Origin: Diploscapter coronatus
Lineage: Eukaryota; Nematoda; Chromadorea; Rhabditida; Rhabditidae
Direction of reading: 5' to 3'
Assembly (NCBI GenBank): GCA_964036155.1
Contig: OZ038423.1
Coordinates: forward strand, 73,423,249 to 73,487,248
Length of the DNA stretch: 64,000 bases
This document shows, one piece after another, positions 50,101 to 63,103 of the stretch. The notes under the pieces are model-generated. The model was given only the letters and a program-made list of their open reading frames with translations, did not search any database and had not been told where the DNA came from. Numbering within the stretch: position 1 is the first letter of the stretch; each line of letters starts with the position of its first letter. The translations under genes were made by a program, and so were the position numbers.

Positions 50101-53100
50101 CAAGATTTCTAGCTTCGGAGTGCATTGGTAGGAATGAAAAATTTGTAAAGCATGAACGATGATGTGTCCGGATCCACGAACGATTGTGAATCTCACATTA
50201 TGAACTTCCTATCAAAATTTCAGAAAGCTCATACCGTGAGCGAATGTTCTGCGATTAGTGGTTCGTAAGTACCGACACAAAATGAACAAAATTTTGCATA
50301 ATGGTAACGAGAACTAGCAAAATAATCTGCTATAGCAAATTTTCTAGAATAGAGATATGTCTGGTAGCTCGACTAACCGATATGAAGCAGCGGGTTTGAG
50401 TGGCCCATTGCAGACGGAATCGGCCAACAGCTGTGCACACGAACGGTCCACCCCCACCGACTGAAAACGAGGATTTAAAAGGGAAATAGAAAACTGATGA
50501 GCGAATCTAGTCATCTGTCAATACGGAAGCTCGTCGTATGACTGAATTTGTATAAACAACGAAAAATATAAAGTTGGCTTGTGAATCCTCGAAAAATTCA
50601 CGTGAAAATGTACTGTAGCTTGTGATTCATAATGAAATGACTCTCAGGTTACATCTCGATGAAAGTTGGAATTTTCAGCTAGAAAATGATCTAAGGAGGA
50701 CACATGGAAAATCGGCTTTTTGAATACACCGAAGGTCGAAGGTTGTAATAGGGTTAGGGGTAAGGTTAGATAGACTAAATCTTGTGTCACAATGTTGAGC
50801 TCGGAGTGCTGTTCATCTTGATGCCAAATTTAACCTATCTCACACTAATTCTACCCCCTCTATAGTCATTTCTTGCATGTTTTGAAACTCTTTTGACCTA
50901 TGAAATACTCAAACTACGGTGTTTACAGAACTATGGGGTATTTAAAATTGAGGTACTAAAATCCTACTCCAGTGATGAACTTGCTGAACTCCATCGGCTT
51001 CGACTTTGCAATGTTGTTGACGATCGCAGTGTAGGCTGGCCACACATCGAATCGTTGAACTTGGGCCCATGTCTGAAACAAAAGTCTTCTTCGAAAGCTC
51101 ACCAGAAAAACTAGTCTCACATATGTGACGTTCGAACTCTGCAACATCCAGCTCTCGCTCATTTTTCCTTCCGGCGTCACTTCAGATACAATCAACGCTG
51201 TTCGCATAATTCTGCCATGTTTCGGGTTGAGAAGACCAGCCGAATATCGAACGGAAACAGACTGACTTCCCACTGAATCAGCGACGATTTGAGGAATCGT
51301 AGCTGGGCGTGGAGGGGCTGAAAGGAATATTTATACAAATTTTGCAAGCTTTTAAAATTTACCCAGCAAAGGTTGTGTCAGACTGACTGCGTTGTCTGCT
51401 TCACCGGCTCCAGCTTCGGTCACTGCTCGAACAGAAAATGTGTATCGCTCTCCTCCAATCAATTGGTCAACGATCGTCTCGATGATGTGGTCATTCTTCT
51501 CGGCTGAATTCACTGGCACGTCAACTGTGAACGGAGCTGTTTCTCCGTCTTCAGGTTTGATCTCGACGACGTAGTGAGTCAGAACTCCATTGGGCAAAGC
51601 TGGTGAAAGCCAGCTGACTTGAACGGAATATGGATTCAGCGATCGAACTTTGAGATTCTGCACAGCTCCGGGCCTGTCTTGACGAGTCGAGAATGAGAGT
51701 TGGCGCATTGTGCGAGTTGATGGAGGACATTGAGCTGATGAGGAGAGACCTCCGCAGATGACTTGCGTGTTGACGGTGTACTTGTGGAATGGTCTGAGTC
51801 CGATGAGGCTGACGAGTGGAAGTGATGTAAGAACGAGCGGGATCTTCTTGTCCAGGACTGCTGTCGAATGCATGTCGAGAACGACCAACGACACGTAGCA
51901 ATCGGACACGACTTCGTCGCTCTTTCCAATCAAGTGCAGTCGAAGAGTTGCTTCTGTTCTGGTGACCGTTTCTAGGGATACATTCACAGAGGGTGATGAA
52001 ATTCGGAACGACTCATTGTAGCGAGTCTCAGAAATTATGCCAGTTTTTGTCACCGTGAATAGTTGGATCTGAACATGTCAGGAATTATTCCAAAACGAAT
52101 GTGCGCATTGCATACCTTGTAGCAGGCCCCTTTCCTCAACGACGACACAACGAGTGGTTGGTTCTTGTGCGGCGTTCCCTCCAAAACAATAGTCTTCTCC
52201 TGTCGGCTGCTGTTTGTAGTCATTGGAATGACGCGCAAGCGAAGTACGCTGTCCGTGCCGACCAACTGAAATCGGTGTGTAGAAATGACGAATGCGCGAA
52301 TTCATAGACGAAGGCCCTACCTTATTCCACAGATCCTTCAGTCGCGCCAAAAAGGCATCACTTTGAGGCCAGATTATTTCGATGCCGCTTTGAATTTCCT
52401 GCACGGTCAAGCCAAATCCTTTGACATCGAAGGCGGGCATGATTGCGATGCTTCGTTGGAATTTTGTGCTGGATACGTTGTGAGAACTTGTTGCCAGAGC
52501 AAATTCGTAACGCTGACCAGGAACCAAATTCAACAGCATCGTACAACTAAAATCAACTTCTTTATCACTTCACATTGAGAACCCTCTAGCCTACCTTCTC
52601 TTGTCTCCCTTTGTATCGATTGAAGCGTTGTTCTCGATTTTCTCGAGATTTTCGCTAACAACAATCAGCGTGCATCTGCTTGCCAATGTGTTTGTTGGAA
52701 TGTCTGCAGTTAGTCGATACTTGCCCTTGGTGATGTCCGGTCGCACCTAATAGTTCCCTTCATTCGTTGTAATTCATCGTAATTCGAATTTGATAAATAG
52801 GAGTGAGCAAAGCTTTGCAATTGTCTCTAATATTTTTCCTTTTGGATTCTGTTAAGGCAGTATCATAGGTTTTGAGTTTGAAACAATTAACCTCGAGATT
52901 TCGAAAATGAGATTTTCTCTTTGAAGTTTTGTTCACGCTTAGTGATGGGTTTTGATAAAATTTTAAGGATAAAAGGGATGATCTTCACAGCTAAAATAGG
53001 TTTGGCAATTTTGGTTCATAAAACCCCTACCCTGAAATCAGTTGGGCTGAGCGGCTTGATGGTGTGTTCGATGACAGTCGGCTCAGAGAGGATGTCGTTT

Positions 53101-55284
53101 TTCTTAGCTTGGACTGAGAAAATCAACGACGTTCCGGCTACGATTCCTTCACACAGTTGTGCCGATGTGCTCAGAGAGGAAACTGTAGTCTTCGAGTTGT
53201 TAGCCTCCTGCTCGCTGTCGTAGTATTGAATAAGGTAGACGTCTGCACCGCTGTCAGGAGATACTGTCCACTTCAGTGCAATGCAGGGAGGCGTTAAGTC
53301 GCTTGCCATCAACGAAAACACGCTTTCCGGCTCTGAAATGTATACATTTTTTAATTGAATCTGAATTCCATTTTTTTTTTATATGAAAATCGTTTGGAAA
53401 GATTTTATGCGCATTCAATAAATCTGAAAAAGAACTGCGTGAACTAGTGATGAAAAAATAGCTGTTCAATAAGTTCATTATCGGTTAGTAGGCGGCTAAT
53501 AGAAAAGGACACCGGGTTTTCTAAGAAATAGTATGGGGAGACAAGATAGGAAAAGAAAAAAGCCGGTGTCTTTTTCTAGGAGCCTTAGTAGGCATACTTG
53601 TAGTGACTGTCGAGATCCAAGGCTTGCTTTTCAGCTCTCCTCTAACAGAGGTGACTCTAACTGCATACGATCGACCAGGAAATAGGTTTCCTGAAAATCT
53701 TAACTCAGCTAATCATTCCAGTTTCGTAAACTAACCAAGGTATATTTCGAGTTCCTTCTGCTCAGGCAGATCCATGATTTCCAGGACTGGATACTTCTTC
53801 TCTGGATCAATAGCTCGATATTCGACTAGGAACAGATCCTGCACGTTGTCCTCGTTCTTGATCGTTTTCATGGTGATGTTGGTTTGTTGGGGAATTATTC
53901 CGGCAAGGCTGAATTCCGGTGCTTTCGGGTCCATTTCGATGATCTCCTCCTTGATCCATTCCGAACGGCCGCCTTTCTTTCCAATAACCGAGACACTGAA
54001 AATCGAATTTATCAGAATATTATGCAACCCATCGCTCATCTTGTTTCGACAATGATATCTCATTATTTTGAAGCTTTTTGAAAGTGGCGAATTTTGAAAT
54101 TAGACAAGTTACTCCCGTCAGCATGGTAATTTACGAGGAAAACGTTTACCTGTACTTGTGTCCAGCATGGAGGTTGTGTATCTTGATTGTCGAAGCATCC
54201 TCTTGTGACGTAACAAATGTCTTGTTCACATCTCGGATTGAGGCGTCACTGAAATTAGCATCGAGTTTCAATGCAGTTTTCTAAACAATTTACATATTGT
54301 CAGTGACGTCGACAACTTTAGCAGTAAATTGATCATAGAGAGGATGTCTGGATGGAAGAGTGACCAGAATTTGGTTAGAAGGATTGCGACTGCTTTTGAT
54401 CACGGAAAATAGAGATGAATCTGTCGGCACTGAGGAGACCTGAAATAGTTGTTCGTGATTTTGTGAAATTTGTATTTCCTTAAAAAGTTAGAAATTATGG
54501 AAAACATACAGATGTGCAATGACATCATGAATACTTTTGACAAAGAAACTGTCGCCTATATTCCTTATCTTTTTGCATGTCAGTAATTCATTGTTTTCCA
54601 ATAATAATAAAATCCTCCAAGATGACAAACAATAACTTACCGCATGATTCGTAGAGTCTGTAGGAGCTGAGGAATCTGAAAGAATTTTCCTTCCTTTTCA
54701 AGAATTGCCAGTTTTTTATCATGATATCTCAGTTCTGTATCTCTCATTCATCATCAATTTGTACGATCCTTTTGTGGTGTTTTGCTGCTTTTCAGCTCGC
54801 CCGCTTTGCCTCTGCTTCTGCACATTTTATGTTGGTTTTGGTCTTATTTGCGGCTGTATTTGCTAATCGCTGCGAGCACGATTTCTTTCCTAAGAATAGT
54901 GAAGAAATGAAGAAGCGAAGGAGGAAAAGGAAGAGAGAAGTAGAAATGGAACATCGCTTCAGGGCAACGACAGATTAGAGAAAGTTGTGCATGGTCTATG
55001 CACCTAGGTTATGTTATCAAAGAAATGTTTAAGTCGAGCTATGGCCTAAATTTTAACTAGAGAAATATCGTAACTCAATCTTAAAAAGGTAATTAAAAAT
55101 GTTAAGAAAATGGTTAAATTCGCTACAGGGGTGTGCGGAATTCCGATTTCGAATGTCTTAAAATCCAAATTCCGCGCATGCCTGATTCGTTACCTGCACT
55201 AGAGTCGGCACTAATCGAACTGAGACTCAGAATCAGCCCGCTGACGGCAAGAAGTAGGCAAAACAACCGATTCCTCTTGAGCAT
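32143..55284 (-). CDS. dep-1: R3-type receptor protein tyrosine phosphatase (DEP-1/PTPRB/PTPRJ-like)
   Basis: A single-pass receptor phosphatase, 1372 aa. Exons (low-high): 55194-55284, 54641-54675, 54294-54439, 54150-54248, 53736-53995, 53598-53690, 53031-53332, 52595-52746, 52321-52546, 52116-52265, 51363-52068, 51121-51317, 50968-51072, 50378-50460, 49752-49822, 39179-39299, 34604-34683, 34166-34274, 33923-34039, 33625-33877, 33445-33516, 33269-33394, 32747-32973, 32547-32682, 32143-32304. It has a signal peptide ([17 protein letters not shown]), about seven fibronectin-III-like units, and the membrane-proximal CNGPLKP...[11 protein letters not shown] unit typical of R3 receptors. The transmembrane helix is near 913-936. 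One phosphatase domain (about 1060-1330) has [14 protein letters not shown] (Asp1239) and [10 protein letters not shown] (Cys1273, Arg1279), all intact, so it should be active. The assignment to the DEP-1 group rests on the single domain and the R3 unit. Confidence 0.92.
32346..32397. repeat. Hairpin in the last phosphatase intron
   Basis: TACCGTAAACCTCTAATAGAAGC and its imperfect inverted copy ending TTAGGGGTTTTACGGTA flank a 5-base loop. Two or three mismatches and one bulge occur in about 23 bp. Confidence 0.75.
34684..39178 (-). other. 4.5-kb phosphatase intron
   Basis: No coding exon recognised. It is T-rich on the sense (minus) strand, as nematode introns are. Two islands stand out on the plus strand: a C-rich stretch with TTCC repeats at 35840-35905, and a GC-richer patch ending in an alternating purine/pyrimidine run near 37285-37312. 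These could be regulatory, which is inference. Confidence 0.5.
35865..35890. repeat. CCTT-type simple repeat
   Basis: Runs of TTCC units within a C-rich island in the 4.5-kb intron. Confidence 0.7.
42139..42161. promoter_or_regulatory. Octamer-like dyad in large intron
   Basis: GTGCAAATG and CATTTGCAC are perfect complements separated by five bases (ATCGC), at the edge of a C-rich island. Each half is close to the POU octamer ATGCAAAT. Binding is inferred only. Confidence 0.4.
47978..48000. repeat. Alternating CA/CG tract
   Basis: A run of alternating purine and pyrimidine (TGCGCACGCGCACACACAC) in the 10.5-kb intron. Confidence 0.75.
49905..50122. repeat. 218-bp foldback in phosphatase intron
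   Basis: The left arm 49905-49989 matches the reverse complement of 50044-50122. Shared blocks include AAATCTTGCGC, CACTTCG, TTCACTT and TCATTC. The spacer is about 55 bp. The match weakens but continues outward on both sides. Confidence 0.75.
53485..53593. mobile_element. 91-bp non-autonomous inverted-repeat element with 9-bp target duplication
   Basis: The element 53494-53584 has terminal inverted repeats (GGCTAATAGAAAAGGACACCGG, and CCGGTGTCTTTTTCTAGGAGCC at the other end). It is flanked exactly by TTAGTAGGC on both sides (53485-53493 and 53585-53593). A 9-bp duplication is typical of Mutator-like transposons, so a MULE-derived MITE is the best guess. It lies in a phosphatase intron, and its 3' (plus-strand) duplication overlaps the donor of the exon starting at 53598. 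Confidence 0.8.
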
Positions 55285-56510
55285 TTCATGACATCATTCT
55301 GGCAAGCGATTAGCAAATCCACATGTAGAAACAATCTGCAAAGGAGTAAATAAATCAGGCAGTTTTCTTAAAATTTCGTAAACGAAAAATTCACGTAAGA
55401 TAAAGATAGTGAAAAACAATAGCAAAAGAGTAATAAGATGAGAACGGTGTGAAATGAGATAATGAGTGCATATCAAGAACACAATACATATTCTGAAAAG
55501 AAAAAGATAAAGATTTCGATATCAAATTCACCTCAACAATAAATATTAAGGACTAGCTTTACCAAAATATGAAATGGAATGCACTAGATGAAGAATGAAC
55601 CTGAGAACAATAAATCCACTTTCTAACGTTGAACCGTATTCATTTCTCATTCCGGATTGTTCCTCGTATAACGAACGGAAACAATAACGTTAATTATGAT
55701 TGCGAACGCGGATATAATTACAGTTATATTTGCATCATCATTAATTATGGTAGCTTGCTAAAATAAGGAAGAAAGAGAAAGTGAATATGCGCCATAAAAC
55801 AAGAAACAAGAAGAAGAGGGAAGATGACTGTCAGGAAGGCATAAGAACTGCCACACATACTCGATTACTTAAAAGGGAGGAAGGAAGAGGAGTAATTGAC
55901 AAGACAGGTAAAGAAGGTAAGGCACTGGATTCTGGTAGGAAGAGGAAGAATGCGAGGGAGAGGAAAAAGTAAAAAATGGGGGAATAGTATGAGGAAGGGA
56001 AGGGAAGAAAACAAGCAAGAAGAGCCCTTCTTTCCTTCTCTCAAAGCCAACATCGCCTAGCGCATTTTGCTACAAGCCAATGGACACAGGCACGTAGCAT
56101 AGAAGGGAGATACAGGAAGTGACAAGCAAAGAACAACGACGCACTTCAAAATGATAAGGCAGCGATGGAATGTGAAGAGCACACGTTTACAAGAATTAGA
56201 TCAATTAGGATCCGCAGAGATCTGGATGATCTGTGTAATCACGGAAATGGAACGCGGCTCAAGAATGGATGTTCGGTAGATAGTGGAACACAGCAAAATA
56301 AACTGGTCATTTTTATCAATTAGAAATTAGAATTTGTAAACAAATATGATGTGGAAGAAAATTAATGTCAAGAATCGATTAGGTTCCACTATTTTGTCAA
56401 GTTATTAGGATTGAGGACAGATAAATGTTATTGAAAGAATTCTTCGAGAAGATAATATGGGATTAAAGGCGATCGTCATTCAGGCGTATCAAATTTGATC
56501 GGTAATGTTG

Positions 56511-56671
56511 GCAGTGCAAAACTGTTCTTCTGCCTGGATCCACGAATTACTGGGAACGTTCCTAGTGTGAGTCTCCTCACAAAATTTGTAAGTAAGGCTA
56601 ACGCTAGAGTACTCCCAGTCGTTTGTGGGTCCGAGCACTGCACTACCTTCTCAAGGCAATTGTTGCACTGC
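56511..56671. repeat. 161-bp palindromic foldback
   Basis: Both ends are GCAGTGCAA in inverted orientation. Inner blocks (GGATCCAC / GGACCCAC, ACTGGGA, GAGTCTCCTCAC or its partner) pair through to an ACAAAATTTGT centre with almost no loop. The two strands give similar translations over this stretch. Confidence 0.8.
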
Positions 56672-59218
56672 ATTACACCTTCAACATTTGTGATTTCGAT
56701 ACAGATTGTGCTGAAAAATTGTACGCAAGAGCAAAACAATTACTCTGAATCAATTAGTCACTATGCAAATACACTAGTGCGACTGACCGGAAAGATAAAA
56801 GGTAAATTCGAAGGTAAAAGAAGAGAAGAGATATCGTTTTGCTGTGTTTGTGTGTTATTGTTGTGAATGGCTGAGAGGAGGAGTTGGACAAACAATTTCA
56901 CTAGAGGAAGGGAAGGGAAAGTGAGTGCTCATGGAGAACGGACTATCCGAAAATGGGAAGGGAAAAGTAAAAAATGTGTATAATAGAATATGAAATATCA
57001 CGTTAATACCGAAACAACCAAAGTTTAAAGTAGCCACCATTTGTAAGGGTAAAATTGCCTGCGGCTATTAAAAGAATAACTGGTCAGAGTGGAAGAGAGA
57101 TAAATCAATCGATGATGCACAAATCCGCATTCGCATGAAGGATTAACACGTCAAATTTGGATAAGCATAAGTCAGAAATAGAAAATCGGTAATTCGCGCA
57201 CCTAGATGTAACAAAGATTGCATAAAGAGCGAGAAGTGAATCTGGTTAATGTGATGAAAACACGTATTTGATCAAATAAGTAAGAGTAGGTAAACTTCCC
57301 ATTGTCAGAATAAGCCACAGAAAATAAGGAAATAGCGAAAATAAAAGAAGCATCGTTGCTAAAGGAAACGAATTGATAGCGTTTGGAGACGAATGTCACA
57401 TAAATAACACCTAAACCTTTTTGAATTCGTCAGTTTTGCATATTGCTTAACAAGTTTAGGAAAATTGAAATTTAAAGAAAAAGTAATGGATAAAACAGGT
57501 ATTTGTCAATTGTAGAAGACTACATAATGGAAAATTGTTTTAGTGAGTGATAGCATTTCTTCATGCTAATGGTGGTGCTTTAAAATAGAAATGGAATTCG
57601 AGAAATCGATAATTATCTGAACTACGAGGATTGAATATGTGATTGAGAATGAAAAGAATGCAAAGACACCGACAATTCTGCAAAGAATAAGTATCTGGTC
57701 ATGAAGCATTACATTGCAGCTTGAAGTTAAAGCCTAAAGAAGCAAGACTAACTTGAAAAACACCGTATTTTACACAGGATTCAAGCATCTGAATGTCATC
57801 CACACTTCTCTGCATTTTCCATTGACTTTCTCAGGGCAAACGCTTCAATCACATTATCTCAGGGATCTAGAGGAGAGACTAGAGAATAACAGTCAATAGG
57901 ATGAATAGATGATAAAGAATCGTGGAGGAAGTAATAGGTTTCAATGAACTCAAAAGGCTTTTCATAGGAAGATGATGTCAGTGCGAGTCTCTTTCGTAGA
58001 TTTGTTAGATGAGTTTATCATTGTAAACGATTCCAAAATTGCAACTAGCTTCGATTATGCAACTACTACTATCGTTCGTCTCCAGCGAAGTGACGTAAAA
58101 TTTTAAAATCGTGAATATTGAAAAAATAGCAACCGCAGTACGGCGCGATTAGTTGTTAAATTTTCTCACTACCAATTCATTTTCTGCCGTCTCCAACGTT
58201 ATCCAAGAGATTTTTCGTTCATTTCTCATCATCCGAGAATTTTGACAGCTATCAAATTGACGGAATCTGTCTTGCTCACGTTGAAAATTTGTCGGTAATG
58301 AGCAAACTTGAAGACTAATTGCACCGTTACTGAGGCTGTGCTAATTTTTCTAAACGTTTTTTCACGATTTCAAAATTTTACGCCATTTCGCTGGAAATGA
58401 ATAATATTTTAAATTGAAATTTGTGCAAGTAAGATTTGAAGCTAGAAAACCTTGGATATCTTCTAAAACATCAGATCTGCCTGAATTTCCATAAGACCAA
58501 TACTCGGAATAGATTAATCAATACGGGAAAGTGGTCTCTGATTTCAAATCTAAGAATAGCCGGTGATAAATCGATAATCCTCTGAACTGCGCCGGAATGG
58601 ACTGGAGCAGAACGAATGAGGAAATGAGTGGATGACTAAGCGACCCAACAAAGCGAACGGACGAGATGACGCAGAAGGAGAAATGGGAGAAATGAATGAT
58701 GCAACGACACTTGCCGAATTGATTCAGAGCAACAAATTAGAACGGGGCCATTCAGCAGCATTGCAAAACAATCGATGAGTGAATTGGTTCGAGAAATAGA
58801 AATGGAGATTTAGATTTGCAAATCAAGAGAATCTCAAGCAGCGAGATGCTCTTTTGGATAAAAAACAATTAATGGCGAAAAGAATCGGGAGAGTTACAAA
58901 ATAGCATAAGAGAAAAACAATAATTTCACAGACGCAATAATGAAGAGATCTGCCGAATCTTAAAAGGAAACAACTCATTGATCAACCCGAAACAAGAATG
59001 AATTTCTGGAGATGTTTCGGACTAGTGCATCATGCGTAACATTCAAAGAAGAATTTCTTTTGTATCTTTTGCTCAAAAATCAACAGGAATAGGTGTGGTG
59101 TTGTCCACACGCAGCTACATTCATTTCTTCTCAAAATAAGCACGCGTACGGCTAGTCTTGTTTCTGTTCTCGCGCGTGTTTTTTATGTGATTTCTCGCAA
59201 TTCGGCACTCACGTTAAG

Positions 59219-59280
59219 TGTCCGTCAGAAGAACGGACAGAGGCAAAGACGCCAACGGACAACGGACAGCGGTTGCGGAC
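59219..59280. promoter_or_regulatory. Cluster of AACGGACA motifs
   Basis: AACGGACA occurs at 59232, 59254 (as CAACGGACA overlapping the next) and 59261, with related CGGAC at 59276 and an inverted GTCCGT at 59219. It lies in the GC-richest patch upstream of the phosphatase. A promoter role is a guess. Confidence 0.3.
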
Positions 59281-60679
59281 TGAGGAAGGGAGGTAGCGCG
59301 GGAACGTCTTACGCCTTGGCGCGTTTCTCAGCAATGCAAACTGCCGGACGGTGCGCCAAATACAAGGCAGCAAGGCAGTTCCTCGAAAGACAAGCAGAAA
59401 ACAAGCTGCCCGTTCCAATTGCAATGCGCGAAATCGGTCGATTTGGAAAAGCAGAAGTCAGAATGCAAAATACGAGATAAAGAAGGATGATGAATGCGGG
59501 CAATGGGAGATAAAAATGGGATATGTGAAAGTGATAGATGGCGATGAAAAGTGCAAGAATCAGGCCACAATTCAAATTCACTTTTAACTTCACGATCCTC
59601 GACTTGAAACTGAAATAACTTGAATACTGCATATCTACCACTTCTCAGGGTGTCGAAAAAAAAAATAACGAGAAGAAATCTGCAGAAAAATGCTTCATAC
59701 TCAAAATCTGCATAAAATTTCCTTGGAAAAACTGTCACATTTTACGGAAAACTGAAAATATTATTTCGAAGAACAGAACAAACACGAAATTGTAAGGGAT
59801 AATTATACTTGAGAAGGTGGATAAAGATAGACATGCGGAGGGGGATTCCAAAAGAGAGGAGAGACAAAAGACTGAAGTCTTCAAACAGTGAGGGAGTGAG
59901 GCAGTCAGTCAAGCGGTTGACCGGATCCCGAACAATCCCTCATCTCCCTCTCCCTTCCCCGGCTTTCTGCAATCCAAGAAATCGAAGGGTCGTCGCCGAC
60001 TGGAAAAGCGAAAGTTGGGATGATCGACTGAAAGATGGATGGAATTGTGAATTGCGAAATGACAGAACAGAGGAATACGCGAACTGTGAGGTGAATAGAG
60101 ATGACTGACTGACTTCCCACAGGCAAGCGAGATGATGAATTGTTAGATGCAGACAGTGTGAATTGACAAATGAGACTGGGCGAACTAGTGATTGGACAAT
60201 GCTCGAGAAACAGTTTTGAGGAAGAATACTGAAATGTCAAAGGACGATGTAGCGGGTTGCATCTAAGGCACTAGATGCACTATGAAAAAGATATGATCTG
60301 AATTTTGATGGAGGCCTTGAATGAAGTAATATCGATTTTCAGAATAGAAGCAACCATTTGCGTATAATTAAAATCCCCGCAAGCAGATATGCCGAATTTA
60401 TGTTTTGGACAAAATTTTCGACTTCAAACTGCCACGTTTCTATCACAAACGCACTTTTCGAAGGGGCGAAGCTTGGGGACCCTATTTACAGTCTTTCTAG
60501 GTCGCATTTATCTTGATTAGAGTCCAAATCAGTCCAAAAATCGCTGTCTCGTATCAAATAATCAGTTTTATCAATCATAACAAAAACAATGAACTTCTGA
60601 GTCAATAAACATCTTCAGAATAACTTCTATAGAGCAAAAAATAAATCGATGCACAATCATCGAAATCTTTATTGAAAAA

Positions 60680-60692
60680 GTGCGCGCGCGCG
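60680..60692. repeat. (CG)n run
   Basis: GTGCGCGCGCGCG, an alternating purine/pyrimidine run in otherwise AT-rich DNA. Confidence 0.8.
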
Positions 60693-63103
60693 GAGAAAAC
60701 TGAAGAGCCTAACGCCTGAAGCAAATTGATGAAAAGATGAAAAGAAGAAGAAGAAGAAATGAAGAGAAATGGGTAGAGAAATAGACAATGACGCAGAAGC
60801 TGAAACAGAACTGAGCGGTTCGGAAACGGCCTGAAGAGTTGAAAGAATGAAAGCAAATCAAAGAGACCAGAGAAAACAGTGTGCAAGATGATGAAAGAAA
60901 ATAGCAAGACAATCAAAGTTTGAAAAATGTAGGAAAGTTATGGTCACTGTAATTAAAAGTATTGTTGAAGTCAGGAAACAACTCATAAGAATAAAAATAG
61001 CACCAGAAAATATAAGAGTCAAAAGATGGAGACTGAAGAATATAGTGAGGGAGAAGCTTAATTGACGACAGACAGAGCCAGAGAGAGCACTTGTCGAGAC
61101 AAAGCGACTACAGAAGAGATTGAGAGAGTGAGTGGATTTGAGAGGTGACAGAGATAGAGAGAAGGGAAAGAGAGTACTCAAATAAACAATACTCACACAC
61201 TCCATATAGAGAATGGAAGAGTTGGAAAGAACGTTACAGGGGAAGGGGAGAAGTGAGAAATTGCGAGAGTTCGACAAGAGCTTCAGAGCATTTAGCACTT
61301 AGAGAAAAAGTGAAAGGTCAATGACTAGATCTTAGGAAATTATTGGAGAAAAGTTCAGTACCTTTGTTTTCCCAGAAACTGGCACTTTTTCTATCTTCTC
61401 TGCGCTCTCATTTCGGTAGTATCGGTTATTGTCCAAGAAGACGCAAAAATAGGCTCGCTACCCGCTACACCAACTTTCCAGATGAGAATGCACGATTCTA
61501 GCATTGTAAGTAAGACAAGAAAAAAACAGATTATTTGAAAAAGAAGGGCATAGAGAAGCTCGGACAAAGTACCAGTTCCTGAGAAGATGAGGGTATGAAC
61601 TATACCATAAAAATATTCTATGTCAAAGAAAAAATCGAAATACGAGTGTAGGATATTGTTCAATTTTCGTGAAGTCGCTGTCTTATCTAAATTTCGTTTT
61701 GGCTTTCACTATGATCTTCATCATTTTCTCCTCGCCTAAAGTCAACTAAATCTCATAAACTATTCACTAATCTAAATATTCTAATGCCAGACGCGCAGGA
61801 AGCAAAAACTGAGCATAAATAAACTTATTCAAATCGCATTTGTCGAGTCCGGATTTGTCTAAAATATCGCGCTAAAATCAGAGCCAACGAAATGGAGAGT
61901 AGGGAATTTATGCATCCACTTGCATATTTGGCACATTTCTTTGTATCGCTGTCCAAATATATTGAGTGAGTGCTTGGCAGAGGGAAATCGACCGAACCAG
62001 ACACAGTCAGAGACAGACAGCAGACAGAGGGCATCGCTTTTGGAGTCGAATAGTCAAATGGGGGAAATGCATCTTCTTCGCATGTGTAGAATGTGCGAAT
62101 GTGTAGTCCATTGCCTTGCAATCTGCAATCTGCCAATTCCTTCTATTCCAATTCCCACTCCTCATTCCAACACTTTTCTCCTCTAATAGTCAATTTATAC
62201 AGTGCGCAGATGATGTTACACGAAAATAACGCACGTGCCGTAGATGGAGAAACAATATTCGAACAATACGAATTTTGCGAAGAAGAAATTGCTCGTTTAT
62301 AACCATCGTCTTGGTGAAAGTTGGTAAGGTGGAGTGATGGAGGGCTTATTTATTTTAGATAATGGTTGACAGATATTATACCTTGAAAAATGACAAATTT
62401 ATCATTCCAAAGCATATACTTCATTCAACAAGCTTTCATGAAACATCTTGAGATAAAATTTGAGAGAAAGATCTATCCCCAATAAAGTAAGCATGAACTA
62501 AAAATGTTAGCAGGATAGGTTTGAAAGTGGGCGTAGGCGTGGTTCGTAGAAATAGATCGTGTTATGCAAATACAGATGGGATGCTTTACTGAAGGAGGGC
62601 ACATTGTATAGTTCACATCACAAAGTCGCAAATGTAATGAGAAAAGGACGCGCCGCATTTTTGCAGAAACAGGAAAAGCGTGCCGCAGAACGGACAGACA
62701 TTTGGCATGCAACACTGATGCTTTTGTGTGAATTTAGGAAAAAAGGAACTTGTTGACGAGAAAAGATGAGCATATTTACTGGTTCGCTCGATAATGAATA
62801 ATGCAATTTGGAGCGAGTAACATTTGTAAAAAGCTGTTTCTTCTTTTTATAGTAAATTTGAAATTATGAAAGTAGGAAATTCGAATTGATTGATAAACAA
62901 TGCATGTGCGAGAATATTATGATTCTCTACGGAGGCTATTGAAAAAGTAAAGCGGAAACATCTGTGCTGAATAGGCAATTTTAGTGATTGATTCCTGCTA
63001 ATATCAAAGTGAATTGGGTTTTGCAAGTTATTCGTTGAATCGGTCAAAGTATGTAGATAATGGTAAAAATAGAAGATAGTTGGAAATGTCTAAAAAGGGA
63101 GCC

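Noticed and set aside
50749..50765. Telomere-like AGGGTTAGGGG
   Set aside because: Only one or two partial units inside a phosphatase intron; nematode telomeres are usually TTAGGC and would be long arrays.
56495..56866. 123-codon plus-strand open frame and its 87-codon minus partner
   Set aside because: The two translations resemble each other because the DNA is a palindrome; they are not independent proteins.
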